This document shows positions 30,070 to 39,042 of a DNA stretch of 64,000 nt, piece by piece. This stretch comes from Methylocystis sp. SC2 (GTDB lineage: Bacteria; Pseudomonadota; Alphaproteobacteria; Rhizobiales; Beijerinckiaceae), in contig NC_018485.1 of NCBI RefSeq assembly GCF_000304315.1, positions 900,501 to 964,500 on the forward strand. The letters run 5' to 3'. The translations under genes and the position numbers were made by a program. Each line of letters starts with the position of its first letter. The stretch's first letter is position 1. The notes beneath the pieces were generated by a model. The model made no database searches. It worked only from the letters and a program-made list of their open reading frames with translations, and had not been told where the DNA came from.

Positions 30070-30816
30070 TCACGGAATGAAGCCGTTCGACGCCGAGCGA
30101 ATGAGCCCTATCCGGCGGGCCTCCTCGACGGCCTTGTCGACCGAGGCGGCGTGAAGCCGGGCGCGCGCCGTTTCGAGCCAGAAGCGCACGGCGGTTGGAG
30201 CGGCGCCGAGCGCCACCCCGATCTCACGATCGCTGGTTCCCTGGGCCTTAAGGCGCAGGCAAGCGAGCTCCCGATCCGACAATCGCATGTCGACGCGAGG
30301 TTCGACTGCAAGGGCGCCTCGCACGCTGGCGTGAAAGATCGCGCTCATAACCATGAGTCGGCGAATCAGCGCGCGGCGCCGCGGCGGCGGGGATGAAGCG
30401 TCCTCGGCGCAGCAGACGCTGAACAGCCCATATTCGCCGCTTCGGCCGCGCAGGGGAATCGAGACGCCGTCGGCGCCGAGGTCGAACTCCAGCACTTCGC
30501 CCAGGAGCTTTTCAACCACCGGATCATCGCGATCCAGCAGGCGCCAATCGACGGGCGTTATCCCCCCGAAACCCGCGCGTATGACGGGCTCGAGGTCGAC
30601 ACGGCGCGACTGGGCATAGGATTTTCGCCATGAGGCGGCGTGAATGGCGGACAGCAGCGGTCGGTCGACGCGGCGGGTCGGCAAGTTGAAGGCGACATAT
30701 CCGACATGAGAGACGCCCGTCGCCCGCAAGACTTCATCAAGGAGATTGTAGCGAGCAGTCCGCCGATCGGCGCGCGCGAGCCGATCGATAAGATCGAAAA
30801 CATCTTCGCGATACAC
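30070..30816 (-). CDS. LuxR-family autoinducer-binding transcription regulator
   Basis: 248 residues. The N-terminal autoinducer-binding domain shows the pattern WRKSYAQSRRVDLEPV and TPVDW, which carries the Trp, Tyr, Asp and Pro residues that line the AHL pocket, and a glycine in the LGADGVSIPLRG strand. The C-terminal LuxR helix-turn-helix reads LSDRELACLRLKAQGTSDREI. GTG start at 30816, the first start after an in-frame stop, with a weak AGGCG site. It presumably responds to the product of the downstream luxI. No convincing lux box was seen upstream. Confidence 0.9.
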   Translation of the reverse strand: MYREDVFDLIDRLARADRRTARYNLLDEVLRATGVSHVGYVAFNLPTRRVDRPLLSAIHAASWRKSYAQSRRVDLEPVIRAGFGGITPVDWRLLDRDDPVVEKLLGEVLEFDLGADGVSIPLRGRSGEYGLFSVCCAEDASSPPPRRRALIRRLMVMSAIFHASVRGALAVEPRVDMRLSDRELACLRLKAQGTSDREIGVALGAAPTAVRFWLETARARLHAASVDKAVEEARRIGLIRSASNGFIP

Positions 30817-30927
30817 GCTGAACGCCTATCGTGCCGAAATCCATAAGCAATTTGATACACAGTCGCTGGCGGGCAGGCAATCCGTCGCGCGACGACATGT
30901 TTTGAAAAAGCCGCCGTTGCCGCCGAC

Positions 30928-30956
30928 AAAAAAAAGCCCGGCCGATTGGCCGGGCT
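30928..30956 (-). terminator. Rho-independent terminator of the outer-membrane protein gene
   Basis: Stem AGCCCGGCC / GGCCGGGCT with a GATT loop, followed on the minus strand by eight T (A tract at 30928-30935). It lies 28 bases after the stop at 30984. Confidence 0.85.
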
Positions 30957-30983
30957 CTTTCATGATTGATCGTTCAGGCTCGA

Positions 30984-31919
30984 TCAGTATTTCGCAACAA
31001 TCGGGGGAGCGCCCCAGTTGAAGTGATAGTTCACGCCAGCGCGGACGATGTTGCCGTTGAAGCGGGTCTGCGACTGCGAAACCACCCCGGAGATCAGCCT
31101 GTTCGGAAGGAAGGTGTTGCCGAAGGTCGCCAAGAGGCCCGAGGAGTAGCTGACATTGCCGAGATCGTAATAGAGATATTCGACCTTGGCGGACCAGTTC
31201 GGCATGAACATCCACTCCAAGCCGGCGCCCGCCGTCCAGCCGACGCGCGTGTCGGAGAAGGCTCCGGACGAGAAAGCGGCGCTCGTGATGCAGTTCGCCG
31301 GGAACTGAGCGCAGTCATTGTTGAACTGCGCGATGCCGGTCGACACGGAGACGCCGCCATAGGCGAGACCGCCGGTGCCGTAAACAAGCATGGTCGGAGT
31401 GAAGAGCCAGCCGAGCCGGCCGCGAACCGTTCCGATATAGTCGAGACGCTTCGAGGTCGTGATCGCCGTGGTCAGGATTTCATTGGCGCCGAAGAACGGA
31501 AATGCGCCGGCCGCGGTAACCGCAGTCTTGTTGCTGTTGCTGCCGGCGACGCCCTGGATGTCAGCCTCGACGCCCGCGACGAGGCGGCCGCCCCAGAACT
31601 GCCAGTTATAGCCAATCTGGCCGCCGCCGATGAATCCGCTGATGTTGCCCTGCGAAACGCCCGACGCGCCGAGCGCGGAAAATCTGGCGAAACGGAGCCC
31701 GGCGTTTCCGGGGAAGGAGGAAATCGGGGCTGACGAGGTCCAGATGTTGTTGCTGTTGCCCCACGTGCCGCCCGCATTCAGGCCGACGTAAAAGCCGCTC
31801 CACAGCGGCGGCGGCGGCGGGGGAGGCGGAGGCGGAGCCTTGTAGCTGGGAAGATCGGCCGCCAAAGCCGAGCCCGTCAGCGCGACCATAAGAGCGGCGA
31901 CGGAAAGAGCCTTTTTCAT
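30984..31919 (-). CDS. Outer-membrane beta-barrel protein (Omp25/RopB-like)
   Basis: 311 residues with a signal peptide (MKKALSVAALMVALTGSALA), a short proline run (about 10 Pro) and LWSGFYVGLNAGGTWG, the entry strand of alphaproteobacterial Omp25/31 or porin-like barrels. Repeated alternating hydrophobic and aromatic strands follow (FIGGGQIGYNWQFWGGRLVAGVEADIQG split among others), ending with the aromatic barrel signature INYHFNW-like (GVNYHFNWG) and a terminal Tyr. Probably an abundant surface protein. The start at 31919 and a strong terminator make it monocistronic. Specific pore function is not inferred. Confidence 0.9.
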   Translation of the reverse strand: MKKALSVAALMVALTGSALAADLPSYKAPPPPPPPPPPLWSGFYVGLNAGGTWGNSNNIWTSSAPISSFPGNAGLRFARFSALGASGVSQGNISGFIGGGQIGYNWQFWGGRLVAGVEADIQGVAGSNSNKTAVTAAGAFPFFGANEILTTAITTSKRLDYIGTVRGRLGWLFTPTMLVYGTGGLAYGGVSVSTGIAQFNNDCAQFPANCITSAAFSSGAFSDTRVGWTAGAGLEWMFMPNWSAKVEYLYYDLGNVSYSSGLLATFGNTFLPNRLISGVVSQSQTRFNGNIVRAGVNYHFNWGAPPIVAKY

Positions 31920-32195
31920 CTGTGTCCTCGTTGCTTGAGGCGGAAAATCTTCGCCCGATTGCCTTGTTGAAACCTTCAGCGATTGCTCGCCATGCCCTGC
32001 ACTCAATCAGTCGAGGCCGCGCACAGTCAATCCAAAAGCCCCGGATATTGCAGGCGCTCGGTCGGAATTCCGGCTGGTGTGGCGCCGGCGCCACAACGGC
32101 GCATGGGTCGAAGCCATAACGACCGCGGGCGTCGCCCTGCGTTGAACGTGATCGGAGACGACGGCTCGCCGAGCGGCCCTGCTTCGAAAGGGCCG

Positions 32196-32753
32196 CTAGC
32201 TGTTGGAGGCCGCCAAGCGCGCGATCGCGCTGCGGCGCCAGCCCTCCTTCGAGCCCTCCGTCAGCCAATCCTCCAGCATCCGCACAGCGACCAGATCGAG
32301 CGGCCCCACGGGGCGAATTCCGCCCCACTCAAGCCGCTGCGCGGGCGCAAGCGACCCCAGCACGCGCGAACAGCTCCTGCCGAAATGGCGCAGAGGCAAA
32401 AGCAGAAGCTCGAATTCCGCCGCATTCCGGTCCGACGCGGTCCGAGCTTGCGCGATAAGCGGCGTTTCGGCGTCGACGACTCGGCGAATCGCCTCAGCCA
32501 CCGCCTCCTGCCGCTGCGCGCTCCACCATTCCGGGAAGAGGCGTCCTTTCTGCTCGCACTGCCAGAGAGCGTTAACCCGAGCGCCGCAGAGACGGAGCGG
32601 AAGTCGGCGTTCCGGGTCCACTTCGATGATGAAGATGTCGGGCAGAATATGGCGAATCGCGAGGGGATCGATCTCCGCTCGATCCGGCGCCGTCCGTTCT
32701 CCCTTCAATCGTCCCCAATAGTCGTAAAGATCCCTGGTGACCGGCAATTTCAT
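32196..32753 (-). CDS. PAS_5-family PAS-domain protein
   Basis: 185-residue single PAS protein of the alphaproteobacterial PAS_5 kind, unknown ligand. It reads LYDYWGRLKGERTAPDRAEIDP at the N-terminus, IFIIEVDPERRLPLRLCGARV for the core strands and LLLLPLRHFGRSCSRVLGSL later. These are the recurrent segments of this family. It has no output domain, so it would act through partner proteins. Divergent from the rhomboid gene; the gap to the porin start is ~275 bases. Confidence 0.8.
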   Translation of the reverse strand: MKLPVTRDLYDYWGRLKGERTAPDRAEIDPLAIRHILPDIFIIEVDPERRLPLRLCGARVNALWQCEQKGRLFPEWWSAQRQEAVAEAIRRVVDAETPLIAQARTASDRNAAEFELLLLPLRHFGRSCSRVLGSLAPAQRLEWGGIRPVGPLDLVAVRMLEDWLTEGSKEGWRRSAIARLAASNS

Positions 32754-33092
32754 TCAAACCCGCCCGACGCTCGCGCGCCCCCGCCCAGGAATGGGACGCT
32801 CTCCTCTTGCATTCCGACTTTTTCCGGAGGGAGCAGCCATCGTGCCATCGAAGCGGCGATCGCCAAACTGGCGGAGCCGATCAACGGCCAGGATTCAGCG
32901 CCAACGGAAAGACGAGCGAAAGCAACGGGCTGAACTTGTCGGAACCGACCTCGGACGACCCGCTCGCCGCCCACAATCAGTCCTCGCTCTCGCCGCGAGG
33001 CGCCCCAAATCGGGACGCTGGCCGACGTCGGTCGCGCTAGATAGCATCGAGGCTGCGCGGGCCCTCGCCCAGCAAAACGGACAGGAGCGAAT

Positions 33093-33791
33093 GTGCCCGC
33101 AAGTCGAGAACGAATTTTCAATCTCCCGACAGTGACGAAGACGATCATCGTCGCGCTCACGGCGACGCAGCTCGTCGTCGCTTATGGCCCTTTGGAGTTC
33201 TCAAACTGGCTGCTGACGACGTTCGCCTTCATCCCGGCGCGGGTGACGCTTGAAGGCGGCGCCGAATACGCCACCATGCTGACCTACTTTTTCTTGCACG
33301 GCGACTGGACGCATCTCATCGTGAATGCGTTGGCGCTTGCAGCATTCGGCACGCCGGTCGAACGTCGATTCGGTTCGGCGCGCTACCTCCTGTTTCTCGG
33401 CGCAAGCGCCTTCGCAGGCGCGTTGTTGTTTCTTGCGCTGCACCCTTACGAAATCGCCCCTGTCGTAGGCGCATCAGGCGCAATCTCAGGAACAATGGGG
33501 GCAATTGTGCGTTTCGCATTTACGCCAGGAGCGCGGCTGGCGGACAACAGGCGCAGCCCCCAGGCGCCATATGACGAGGGATCGCATTCCACTTCGCTGT
33601 CGCAACTGGCTTTGAACCGACAGGCGATGTTTTTCCTTGTCGCATGGCTAGCGGTGAATGTGCTTCTTGGCGCCTTTCCGCAGGCGGTCGGCGTGTCAAA
33701 CGCAATCGCCTGGGAAGCGCATGTCGGAGGGTTTGTGTTCGGCCTGCTCTTTTTCAGCTTCTTCGATCGCGCGGGTCGGCATGCCCTTTAG
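33093..33791 (+). CDS. Rhomboid-family intramembrane serine protease
   Basis: 232 residues with about six hydrophobic segments. HGDWTHLIVNALALAAFG is the loop-1/helix-2 motif, VGASGAISGTMGA contains the catalytic serine (GASG), and WEAHVGGFVFGLL provides the catalytic histidine. So the Ser-His dyad is intact. A hydrophilic insert (about residues 150-170) is unusual but common in alphaproteobacterial members. GTG start at 33093 with AGGAG six bases upstream; an overlapping out-of-frame ATG at 33091 is not used. It is 60 bases before the CBS gene on the same strand. Confidence 0.88.
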   Translation: MPASRERIFNLPTVTKTIIVALTATQLVVAYGPLEFSNWLLTTFAFIPARVTLEGGAEYATMLTYFFLHGDWTHLIVNALALAAFGTPVERRFGSARYLLFLGASAFAGALLFLALHPYEIAPVVGASGAISGTMGAIVRFAFTPGARLADNRRSPQAPYDEGSHSTSLSQLALNRQAMFFLVAWLAVNVLLGAFPQAVGVSNAIAWEAHVGGFVFGLLFFSFFDRAGRHAL

Positions 33792-33850
33792 TTCGCAGTA
33801 ACGCCCTTCGACTGGCGCGGGAGGCCGTCGAGAGCGAAAAGGAGGGCCAG

Positions 33851-34282
33851 ATGACGATCTCGAACATACTCGCGGAGAAAGGACGAGAGGTGGTGACGGC
33901 GAGCGCCGATACGACGCTGCAGGAGGCGGCTCAGCTGATGATGCGTTATCGAATCGGCGCGCTCGTCATTCTGGACGACGGCGGCCGACTGGCTGGACTG
34001 ATCGCCGAGCGCGATATCGTTTCGGCGGTGGCGCTGGACGGTCCGGAGGCGCTGACGCAGCGCATCTCAGCGTATATGCAGCCCAGTCCTCAGCCCGCGA
34101 GAGAAGACGACGCCGTCGAAAATACGATGCGCGTGATGACCATCGAACGGCGCCGGCATATTCCCGTGGTCCGGGAAACGCGCCTCGTGGGCCTCGTGTC
34201 GATCGGCGACGTCGTCAAATACCGCATTCGCGTCATAGAGGAAGAGCACCGATCGATGCGCGAATACATCGCCCAAGCCTAA
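33851..34282 (+). CDS. Two-CBS-domain protein
   Basis: 143-residue protein of two tandem CBS motifs (Bateman module), about residues 10-65 and 75-130. These read VVTASADTTLQEAAQLMMRYRIGALVILD and EDDAVENTMRVMTIERRRHIPVV in part. Such proteins bind adenine nucleotides and modulate partner enzymes. The C-terminal helix with EEEHRSMREYI is typical of the stand-alone alphaproteobacterial forms. AAGGAGG precedes the start at 33851. Its 3' end overlaps the convergent patatin gene by 4 bases. Confidence 0.9.
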   Translation: MTISNILAEKGREVVTASADTTLQEAAQLMMRYRIGALVILDDGGRLAGLIAERDIVSAVALDGPEALTQRISAYMQPSPQPAREDDAVENTMRVMTIERRRHIPVVRETRLVGLVSIGDVVKYRIRVIEEEHRSMREYIAQA

Positions 34283-35334
34283 GAACCGGACAGGGCCGAC
34301 AGCGGGATGTGAGCGAAAATGTTCGGCAGCGCGCGCTTCGTCGCCTCGCGGCCCACATGGATGAGTTGCTCCGCCTTGTGAAAGTCGAACATGCCGACCT
34401 CCTCCAAGCGCGCCGTGATCGTCGCGTCGGGCGGGTCGCCGGCCAACCGCGAACGCAGGATTCGATCCTGGATGATGTTGAACGCGTCGATCATCGCAGT
34501 GGCGACGTTCGGCGCGTCGCCCGGCTGGCGGTCGAAATAGCGGGGCAGGAACCGGTCGACGAAGGACGCGTCGGCCTTCTCCCCGAACGGCCCAGCCTCC
34601 GCGGCGCGATGCAGCGCGGCGGGATCGTCGCGGATCACCCGCGCGCGATACATCGTGTCGGCCGTGACGTTCACGGCGATGACATATTCCGCGCCGAGCG
34701 CGCGGCAGACGGTGACCGGCACGGGATTGACCAGCGCGCCGTCAAAGAGCCAGCGATCGCCGATGCGCACCGGCTCGAAAACGCCCGGCAGCGCATAGGA
34801 TGCGCGGATGGCGAGCGACAGGGAGCCATGCTGCAGCCACACCTCATGGCCCGTGCCGACCTGAGTCGCCACCGCCGCGAAAGGTATCGGCAGATCTTCG
34901 ATCTCGACGCCTTCGAGCTCCTTCTCCAGAGCGGACCGCAGCCGTTCGCCGGTGATGAGGCTCGCGCCCGAAAATGAGAGATCCATCAGTGTGAAGACGC
35001 GCCGCTTGGTCAGGGAGCGGGCAAAGGCTTCGATCTGATCAAGCTTGCCGGCGGCGTAGCATCCGGCGACGACGGCGCCGATCGAAGTGCCTGCGATCAC
35101 ATCAGGCTTGATGTCATGGGCGGCGAGTTCGCGCAGCACGCCGATATGCGACCAGCCGCGCGCCGCGCCTGCGCCGAGCGCCAGTCCGATCGTCGGCTGA
35201 CCGCGTCTTTGCCGTTTGGCCTCGGTGTCCGCCTTGCGTACGAGGGTCGTCGGAGGGGCTTGTGGTTCGTCCGTCATCGCGCTGGCCGCATCGGCGTCGA
35301 GAAGTTGGGGGTTGCGTGAGCGTAGCGATAACAT
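34279..35334 (-). CDS. Patatin-like phospholipase (RssA-like)
   Basis: 351 residues. The patatin fold shows the oxyanion loop GAGAARG, the nucleophile elbow GTSIG and the catalytic aspartate in DGALVNPVP. The N-terminal tail (~45 residues) is low-complexity and basic. Acts on phospholipid acyl chains, cytosolic or membrane-associated. ATG at 35334 preceded by AGGAAGG; a second start at 35277 is possible. It lies downstream of hisI and folE on the same strand, 115 bases apart. Confidence 0.87.
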   Translation of the reverse strand: MLSLRSRNPQLLDADAASAMTDEPQAPPTTLVRKADTEAKRQRRGQPTIGLALGAGAARGWSHIGVLRELAAHDIKPDVIAGTSIGAVVAGCYAAGKLDQIEAFARSLTKRRVFTLMDLSFSGASLITGERLRSALEKELEGVEIEDLPIPFAAVATQVGTGHEVWLQHGSLSLAIRASYALPGVFEPVRIGDRWLFDGALVNPVPVTVCRALGAEYVIAVNVTADTMYRARVIRDDPAALHRAAEAGPFGEKADASFVDRFLPRYFDRQPGDAPNVATAMIDAFNIIQDRILRSRLAGDPPDATITARLEEVGMFDFHKAEQLIHVGREATKRALPNIFAHIPLSALSGS

Positions 35335-35449
35335 GCGGGCCTTCCTGCGCCGCTGTCGCCGTCGTGGTTAGCGGCACAAGATATATTTGGAGACCAGCCT
35401 GCGCTTCGGAAGGTGGCCTTCAGGTTAACTTTCCGCAGATGATGGGGGC

Positions 35450-35839
35450 CTACGCGCCGCCGGCGGAGAAAACCAGCGCGCCATCGTCGCCGAGCGCTCG
35501 ATAAAAGCAGGATTTTCTCCCCGTGTGGCACGCCTTGCCGTCGCCGCCCACTTCGACTTCGAGCAGCAAGGCGTCCTGATCGCAGTCGACGCGCAACGAG
35601 ACGACCTTCTGCGTCTGGCCGGAAGTGTCGCCCTTGCGCCACAGCGCATTACGCGAGCGCGACCAATAATGCGCGACCCCGGTGTCGATGGTTTTTTCAA
35701 GCGCGAGCGGGTTCATATAGGCGACCATCAGCACGTCGCGCGTCGCCGCCTCCGTGGTGACGCAGACGATGAGGCCGTTCGCGTCGAATTTCGGCGCGAA
35801 AACGCTCCCCTCCTCCACCTCTCTGGACGCCTGCGACAT
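35450..35839 (-). CDS. hisI: Phosphoribosyl-AMP cyclohydrolase
   Basis: Third step of histidine synthesis, opening the adenine ring of PR-AMP. 129 residues. Metal-binding [12 protein letters not shown] and [11 protein letters not shown] (zinc and magnesium sites) are present, and the N-terminal substrate region has [15 protein letters not shown]. It is separated from the other his genes by ~30 kb and is not fused to hisE. Its start overlaps the folE stop by ATGA, so hisI depends on folE translation, an arrangement seen in other Rhizobiales. Confidence 0.96.
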   Translation of the reverse strand: MSQASREVEEGSVFAPKFDANGLIVCVTTEAATRDVLMVAYMNPLALEKTIDTGVAHYWSRSRNALWRKGDTSGQTQKVVSLRVDCDQDALLLEVEVGGDGKACHTGRKSCFYRALGDDGALVFSAGGA

Positions 35840-36468
35840 CACTGCGCCCCGCGCAGCAGCGTATAGAAACGCGCCTGCTCGGCCGGATCGTCGCGGAAAA
35901 CGCCAGAAAACTGCATGGTGACCGTGGACGATCCCTGCTTCATCACGCCGCGCATCGACATGCACATATGTTCCGCCTCGACCATCACGGCGACCCCGCG
36001 CGGCGCGAGCGCTTCGTCGATCGCCGCCGCGATCTGCGCCGTCATCGCCTCCTGAGTCTGCAGCCGCCGGGCAAAAATCTCGACAAGCCGGGCAAGCTTC
36101 GACAGACCGACCACCCCGCCCGCCGGATAATAGGCGATGTGCGTCTTTCCAACGAAGGGCACGACATGGTGCTCGCAATGCGAGGTGAAGGGAATGTCGC
36201 GAACGAGCACGAGATCATCGTAGCCTTCGACCTCCTCGAAGACTTTCGACAGAACCTCGTCGGCGCTCTCCCGATAGCCGCTGAAAAACTCTTCATAGGC
36301 TTTGACGACGCGACGCGGGGTGTCGCGCAGCCCCTCGCGGTCCGGATCGTCGCCCGCCCAGCGCAACAGCGTGCGCACGGCGGCTTCGGCTTCATCGCGG
36401 GAGGGGCGTTCGACGGTTCTCACCGTCTCGAGCGAAGAAAAGGGACAGGTCTTAACCACGTCATCCAT
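35839..36468 (-). CDS. folE: GTP cyclohydrolase I
   Basis: First enzyme of folate/tetrahydropterin synthesis, converting GTP to dihydroneopterin triphosphate. Tetrahydrofolate and pterins matter for C1 metabolism in methanotrophs. 209 residues. The zinc site and active-site text are intact: [40 protein letters not shown] and the second cysteine in [10 protein letters not shown]. It overlaps hisI. Confidence 0.96.
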   Translation of the reverse strand: MDDVVKTCPFSSLETVRTVERPSRDEAEAAVRTLLRWAGDDPDREGLRDTPRRVVKAYEEFFSGYRESADEVLSKVFEEVEGYDDLVLVRDIPFTSHCEHHVVPFVGKTHIAYYPAGGVVGLSKLARLVEIFARRLQTQEAMTAQIAAAIDEALAPRGVAVMVEAEHMCMSMRGVMKQGSSTVTMQFSGVFRDDPAEQARFYTLLRGAQ

Positions 36469-36679
36469 GTGGCGCCTCCATATGCTTCAGCGCGCGCCTC
36501 TGAAAGGCGCAACGGCAGCGAATGCCTCGCGCCAGCGAGGCGGTCCCTCAAATCGTCGCCCTCTCCAGATGGTTCGAGATCACGCGAGAATTCGAGACGA
36601 ACGAAAGCCGTTGACGGCCTCGGCGCGCCCCCGCTTTCGCGAAGGCGCGCAAAATTATATATAGAGATTTACCGAGGCG

Positions 36680-37138
36680 ATGGTAAGCCTTGGCTTGAAC
36701 GCACCGGCGGCGATGCTCGACAACATTTACAATCAACGCATTCTGGAGCTTGCCGGAAATATTCCGCGCCTCGGCCGGCTGCCGCGCCCGGATGCGACCG
36801 CCTCGGCCTATTCCAAGCTCTGCGGCTCGACGATCACCGTCGATCTGAGGCTGGAAGAAGGGAAAGTGGCCGACTATGCGCATGAGCTGAAGGCCTGCGC
36901 GCTGGGCCAGGCGTCGGCCTCGATCATGGCGCGCAACGTGGTCGGCTCCACCCCGCAGGAGCTGCGCGAGGCGCGCGAGGCGCTGCGCCGAATGCTCAAG
37001 GAGAACGGCCCGCCGCCGACCGGCAAATGGGCGGATCTTGCGGTGCTGGAGCCGGTGCGCGACTACAAGGCCCGGCACGGTTCGACCATGCTGGCGTTTG
37101 ACGCCGTGGCGGACGCGGTGACGAAGGCGGAGGCTTGA
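36680..37138 (+). CDS. IscU/NifU-like iron-sulfur scaffold protein
   Basis: 152 residues with the NifU_N/IscU fold: AMLDNIYNQRILELAGNIPRLG and ITVDLRLEEGKVADYAHELKACALGQASASIM. Two of the three cluster cysteines are visible (KLCGST and LKACALGQAS). The third, near the C-terminus in classical IscU, is not obvious. This is the short scaffold kind common beside folE in alphaproteobacteria. The annotated ATG has GAGG only 2-3 bases away; an ATG at 36713 (MLDNIYN) may be the true start. Confidence 0.8.
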   Translation: MVSLGLNAPAAMLDNIYNQRILELAGNIPRLGRLPRPDATASAYSKLCGSTITVDLRLEEGKVADYAHELKACALGQASASIMARNVVGSTPQELREAREALRRMLKENGPPPTGKWADLAVLEPVRDYKARHGSTMLAFDAVADAVTKAEA

Positions 37139-37288
37139 TCGCACGTCGCGCGGCAGGCCATGGCGCCGCCCGCCGACTGTCCGCAGGATGGCGAAACGTG
37201 CGAGCGGCCGGAGACGCTGCCGCCCTGAAGCCGTCCGAAACGTCACCAGAGCCTCGCCCCAGCGCCGCTTTCCGCCTACGCTCGCCGC

Positions 37289-37792
37289 ATGACCCCTGCT
37301 CCGATTCGCATCCTCGGCATTGATCCCGGCCTGCGCAACACCGGCTGGGGCGTCATCGAGGCGCAGGGCTCGCGGCTCTCTTTCATCGCCTGCGGGCGCG
37401 TGCGCTCGGACGCCAGCCTCAACATGGGCGCGCGGCTTTCGCAGCTGCATTTGGGGCTGATGGGCGTCATCGCCGACCATGCGCCGCAAGAAGCGGCGAT
37501 CGAAGAGACCTTCGTCAATCGCGATCCGCAGTCGGCCCTAAAACTCGGACAGGCGCGCGGCGTGGCGCTCACCGCCCCTGCCCTCGCCGGCCTCGTCATC
37601 GCCGAATACGCCGCCAATCTCGTCAAGAAGACCGTGGTCGGCGCCGGCCACGCCGACAAGACGCAAGTGCAGATGATGGTGCGGGTGCTGTTGCCATTGA
37701 GCGGCGCGACGAGCGCCGACGCCGCCGACGCTTTGGCGGTCGCGATTTGCCACGCCCAGCATCGCGGCGCGAGACTGCGGATTTCGGCATGA
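37289..37792 (+). CDS. ruvC: Holliday junction endonuclease RuvC
   Basis: Resolves Holliday junctions made by recombination. 167 residues. Acidic catalytic residues: Asp12 in [14 protein letters not shown], Glu in AAIEETFVN, and the C-terminal [16 protein letters not shown] with aspartates. The [12 protein letters not shown] segment is also typical. Its stop overlaps the ruvA start (ATGA), so they are coupled. Confidence 0.96.
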   Translation: MTPAPIRILGIDPGLRNTGWGVIEAQGSRLSFIACGRVRSDASLNMGARLSQLHLGLMGVIADHAPQEAAIEETFVNRDPQSALKLGQARGVALTAPALAGLVIAEYAANLVKKTVVGAGHADKTQVQMMVRVLLPLSGATSADAADALAVAICHAQHRGARLRISA

Positions 37793-38403
37793 TCGGCAAG
37801 CTCAAAGGCCTCATCGACAGCTATGGCGAGGATTTCGTCATCCTCGACGTCAATGGCGTCGGCTATGTCGTGCATTGTTCGACGCGCACGCTGCAGAAGC
37901 TGCCGCGCGTCGGCGAGGCCTCGGCGCTCGCGATCGAGACGCAGGTGCGCGAAGATTCGATCCGCCTCTTCGGCTTTACGAGCGAGGCGGAGCGCGACTG
38001 GTTCCGGCTGCTGCAGAGCGTACAGGGCGTCGGCGCCAAAGTGGCGCTGGCGATCCTGTCGATCCTTTCCGCGAACGATCTCGCCTCCGCGATCGCCATG
38101 CAGGACAGAGCGAGCGTCTCCCGCGCGCCGGGCGTCGGCCCGAAGCTCGCCGCGCGCATCGTCGCGGAGCTGAAGGACAAGGCGCCCGTCTTTGGCGCCG
38201 TCGATCCCGCCGTCGTTCGGCTCTCCGGCGAGGAAAGCGACGCCGCGCCGTCCGCGGCGCGCGACGCGATTTCGGCGCTCGTCAATCTCGGCTACGGGCG
38301 CCCGCAGGCGGCGGCCGCCGTGGCGGAGAGCCTCAAGCAGCTCGGCGAAGCCGCCGAGGCCGGCGCGCTGATCCGCCAAGGCCTGCGCGAACTCGCGCGC
38401 TGA
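37789..38403 (+). CDS. ruvA: Holliday junction DNA-binding protein RuvA
   Basis: Tetrameric junction-binding subunit of the RuvAB branch-migration motor. 204 residues. Domain I starts [29 protein letters not shown]. The two HhH motifs are [18 protein letters not shown] and [14 protein letters not shown], and the C-terminal three-helix domain ([13 protein letters not shown]) contacts RuvB. The start at 37789 overlaps the ruvC stop. Downstream, the opposite-strand Uma2 gene separates it from ruvB. Confidence 0.96.
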   Translation: MIGKLKGLIDSYGEDFVILDVNGVGYVVHCSTRTLQKLPRVGEASALAIETQVREDSIRLFGFTSEAERDWFRLLQSVQGVGAKVALAILSILSANDLASAIAMQDRASVSRAPGVGPKLAARIVAELKDKAPVFGAVDPAVVRLSGEESDAAPSAARDAISALVNLGYGRPQAAAAVAESLKQLGEAAEAGALIRQGLRELAR

Positions 38404-38413
38404 GCGGCGGGCG

Positions 38414-39025
38414 CTATGCCGCGATCACGTCTTGGTAGATTTCGGCAAGCGGGACGCTGACTCCGATCGCCGGCAGATCGAGCGCAGCATCGAGGCCGTC
38501 GAGGATGCGCACCCCCCATTCATCCTTGAGCCGATCGAACGCCTCGACATGCGCCCTGTCGCGGTCAACCAGGACGTAATGCTTGAGACTTGGGAGCTTT
38601 TGATAAATGGCCCATTTTTCGAAGCGATCGCGCGCCTTGCTGCCATCCGACATGACTTCGACGAGCACTGTGGGGTCGTCAGCCGAAGTTGCGCCCGGCT
38701 CCATGGGGCCGCAACGGACCATCACGTCGGGCAAGGTCGCGGACTCGATCGATTTTTTCTTCATGTAGAAGGTTTCGAGAAAGACAAGGCACCCCGCGCC
38801 TTTCTCATAGAGCCGCCGGCGCAATCCGAACGCCAGATTCTGCGCAATGATATGATGCTCCCACCTTGCCCCAACCATCATCCGCACGACGCGGCCGCCG
38901 ATCAGCTCCCATTTCTCATTGGCGGGCTTGTCGGGGAGAAGTTCCTCGAAATCATCGAGGGACATATACTCATATTGCGAGGACGGGCGATTCACGGCGC
39001 GGCTCCGTTTGCCGCATCTTAGCAT
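38414..39025 (-). CDS. Uma2-family putative endonuclease (DUF820)
   Basis: 203 residues of the Uma2/DUF820 family (PD-(D/E)XK nuclease-like). The core is visible: YEYMSLDDFEELL, NEKWELIGGRVVRM, TLPDVMVRCGPM (acidic residue), DPTVLVEVMSDGSKARDR (Glu/Asp) and KWAIYQKLPSLKHYVLVDRD, in which K-x-x-x-Y is the family C-terminal motif. It is inserted antiparallel between ruvA and ruvB. DUF820 genes are often mobile or multicopy, but no transposase or flanking repeat was seen. Its substrate is unknown. A shorter start at 38965 is possible; no strong ribosome binding site. Confidence 0.85.
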   Translation of the reverse strand: MLRCGKRSRAVNRPSSQYEYMSLDDFEELLPDKPANEKWELIGGRVVRMMVGARWEHHIIAQNLAFGLRRRLYEKGAGCLVFLETFYMKKKSIESATLPDVMVRCGPMEPGATSADDPTVLVEVMSDGSKARDRFEKWAIYQKLPSLKHYVLVDRDRAHVEAFDRLKDEWGVRILDGLDAALDLPAIGVSVPLAEIYQDVIAA

Positions 39026-39042
39026 AGCGCCTGCGCCAGCGC

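Noticed and set aside
30817..30930. A lux box upstream of luxR
   Set aside because: No 20-base dyad with the expected CTG...CAG ends was seen; CGTCGCGCGACG at ~30886 is a short palindrome but too small to call.
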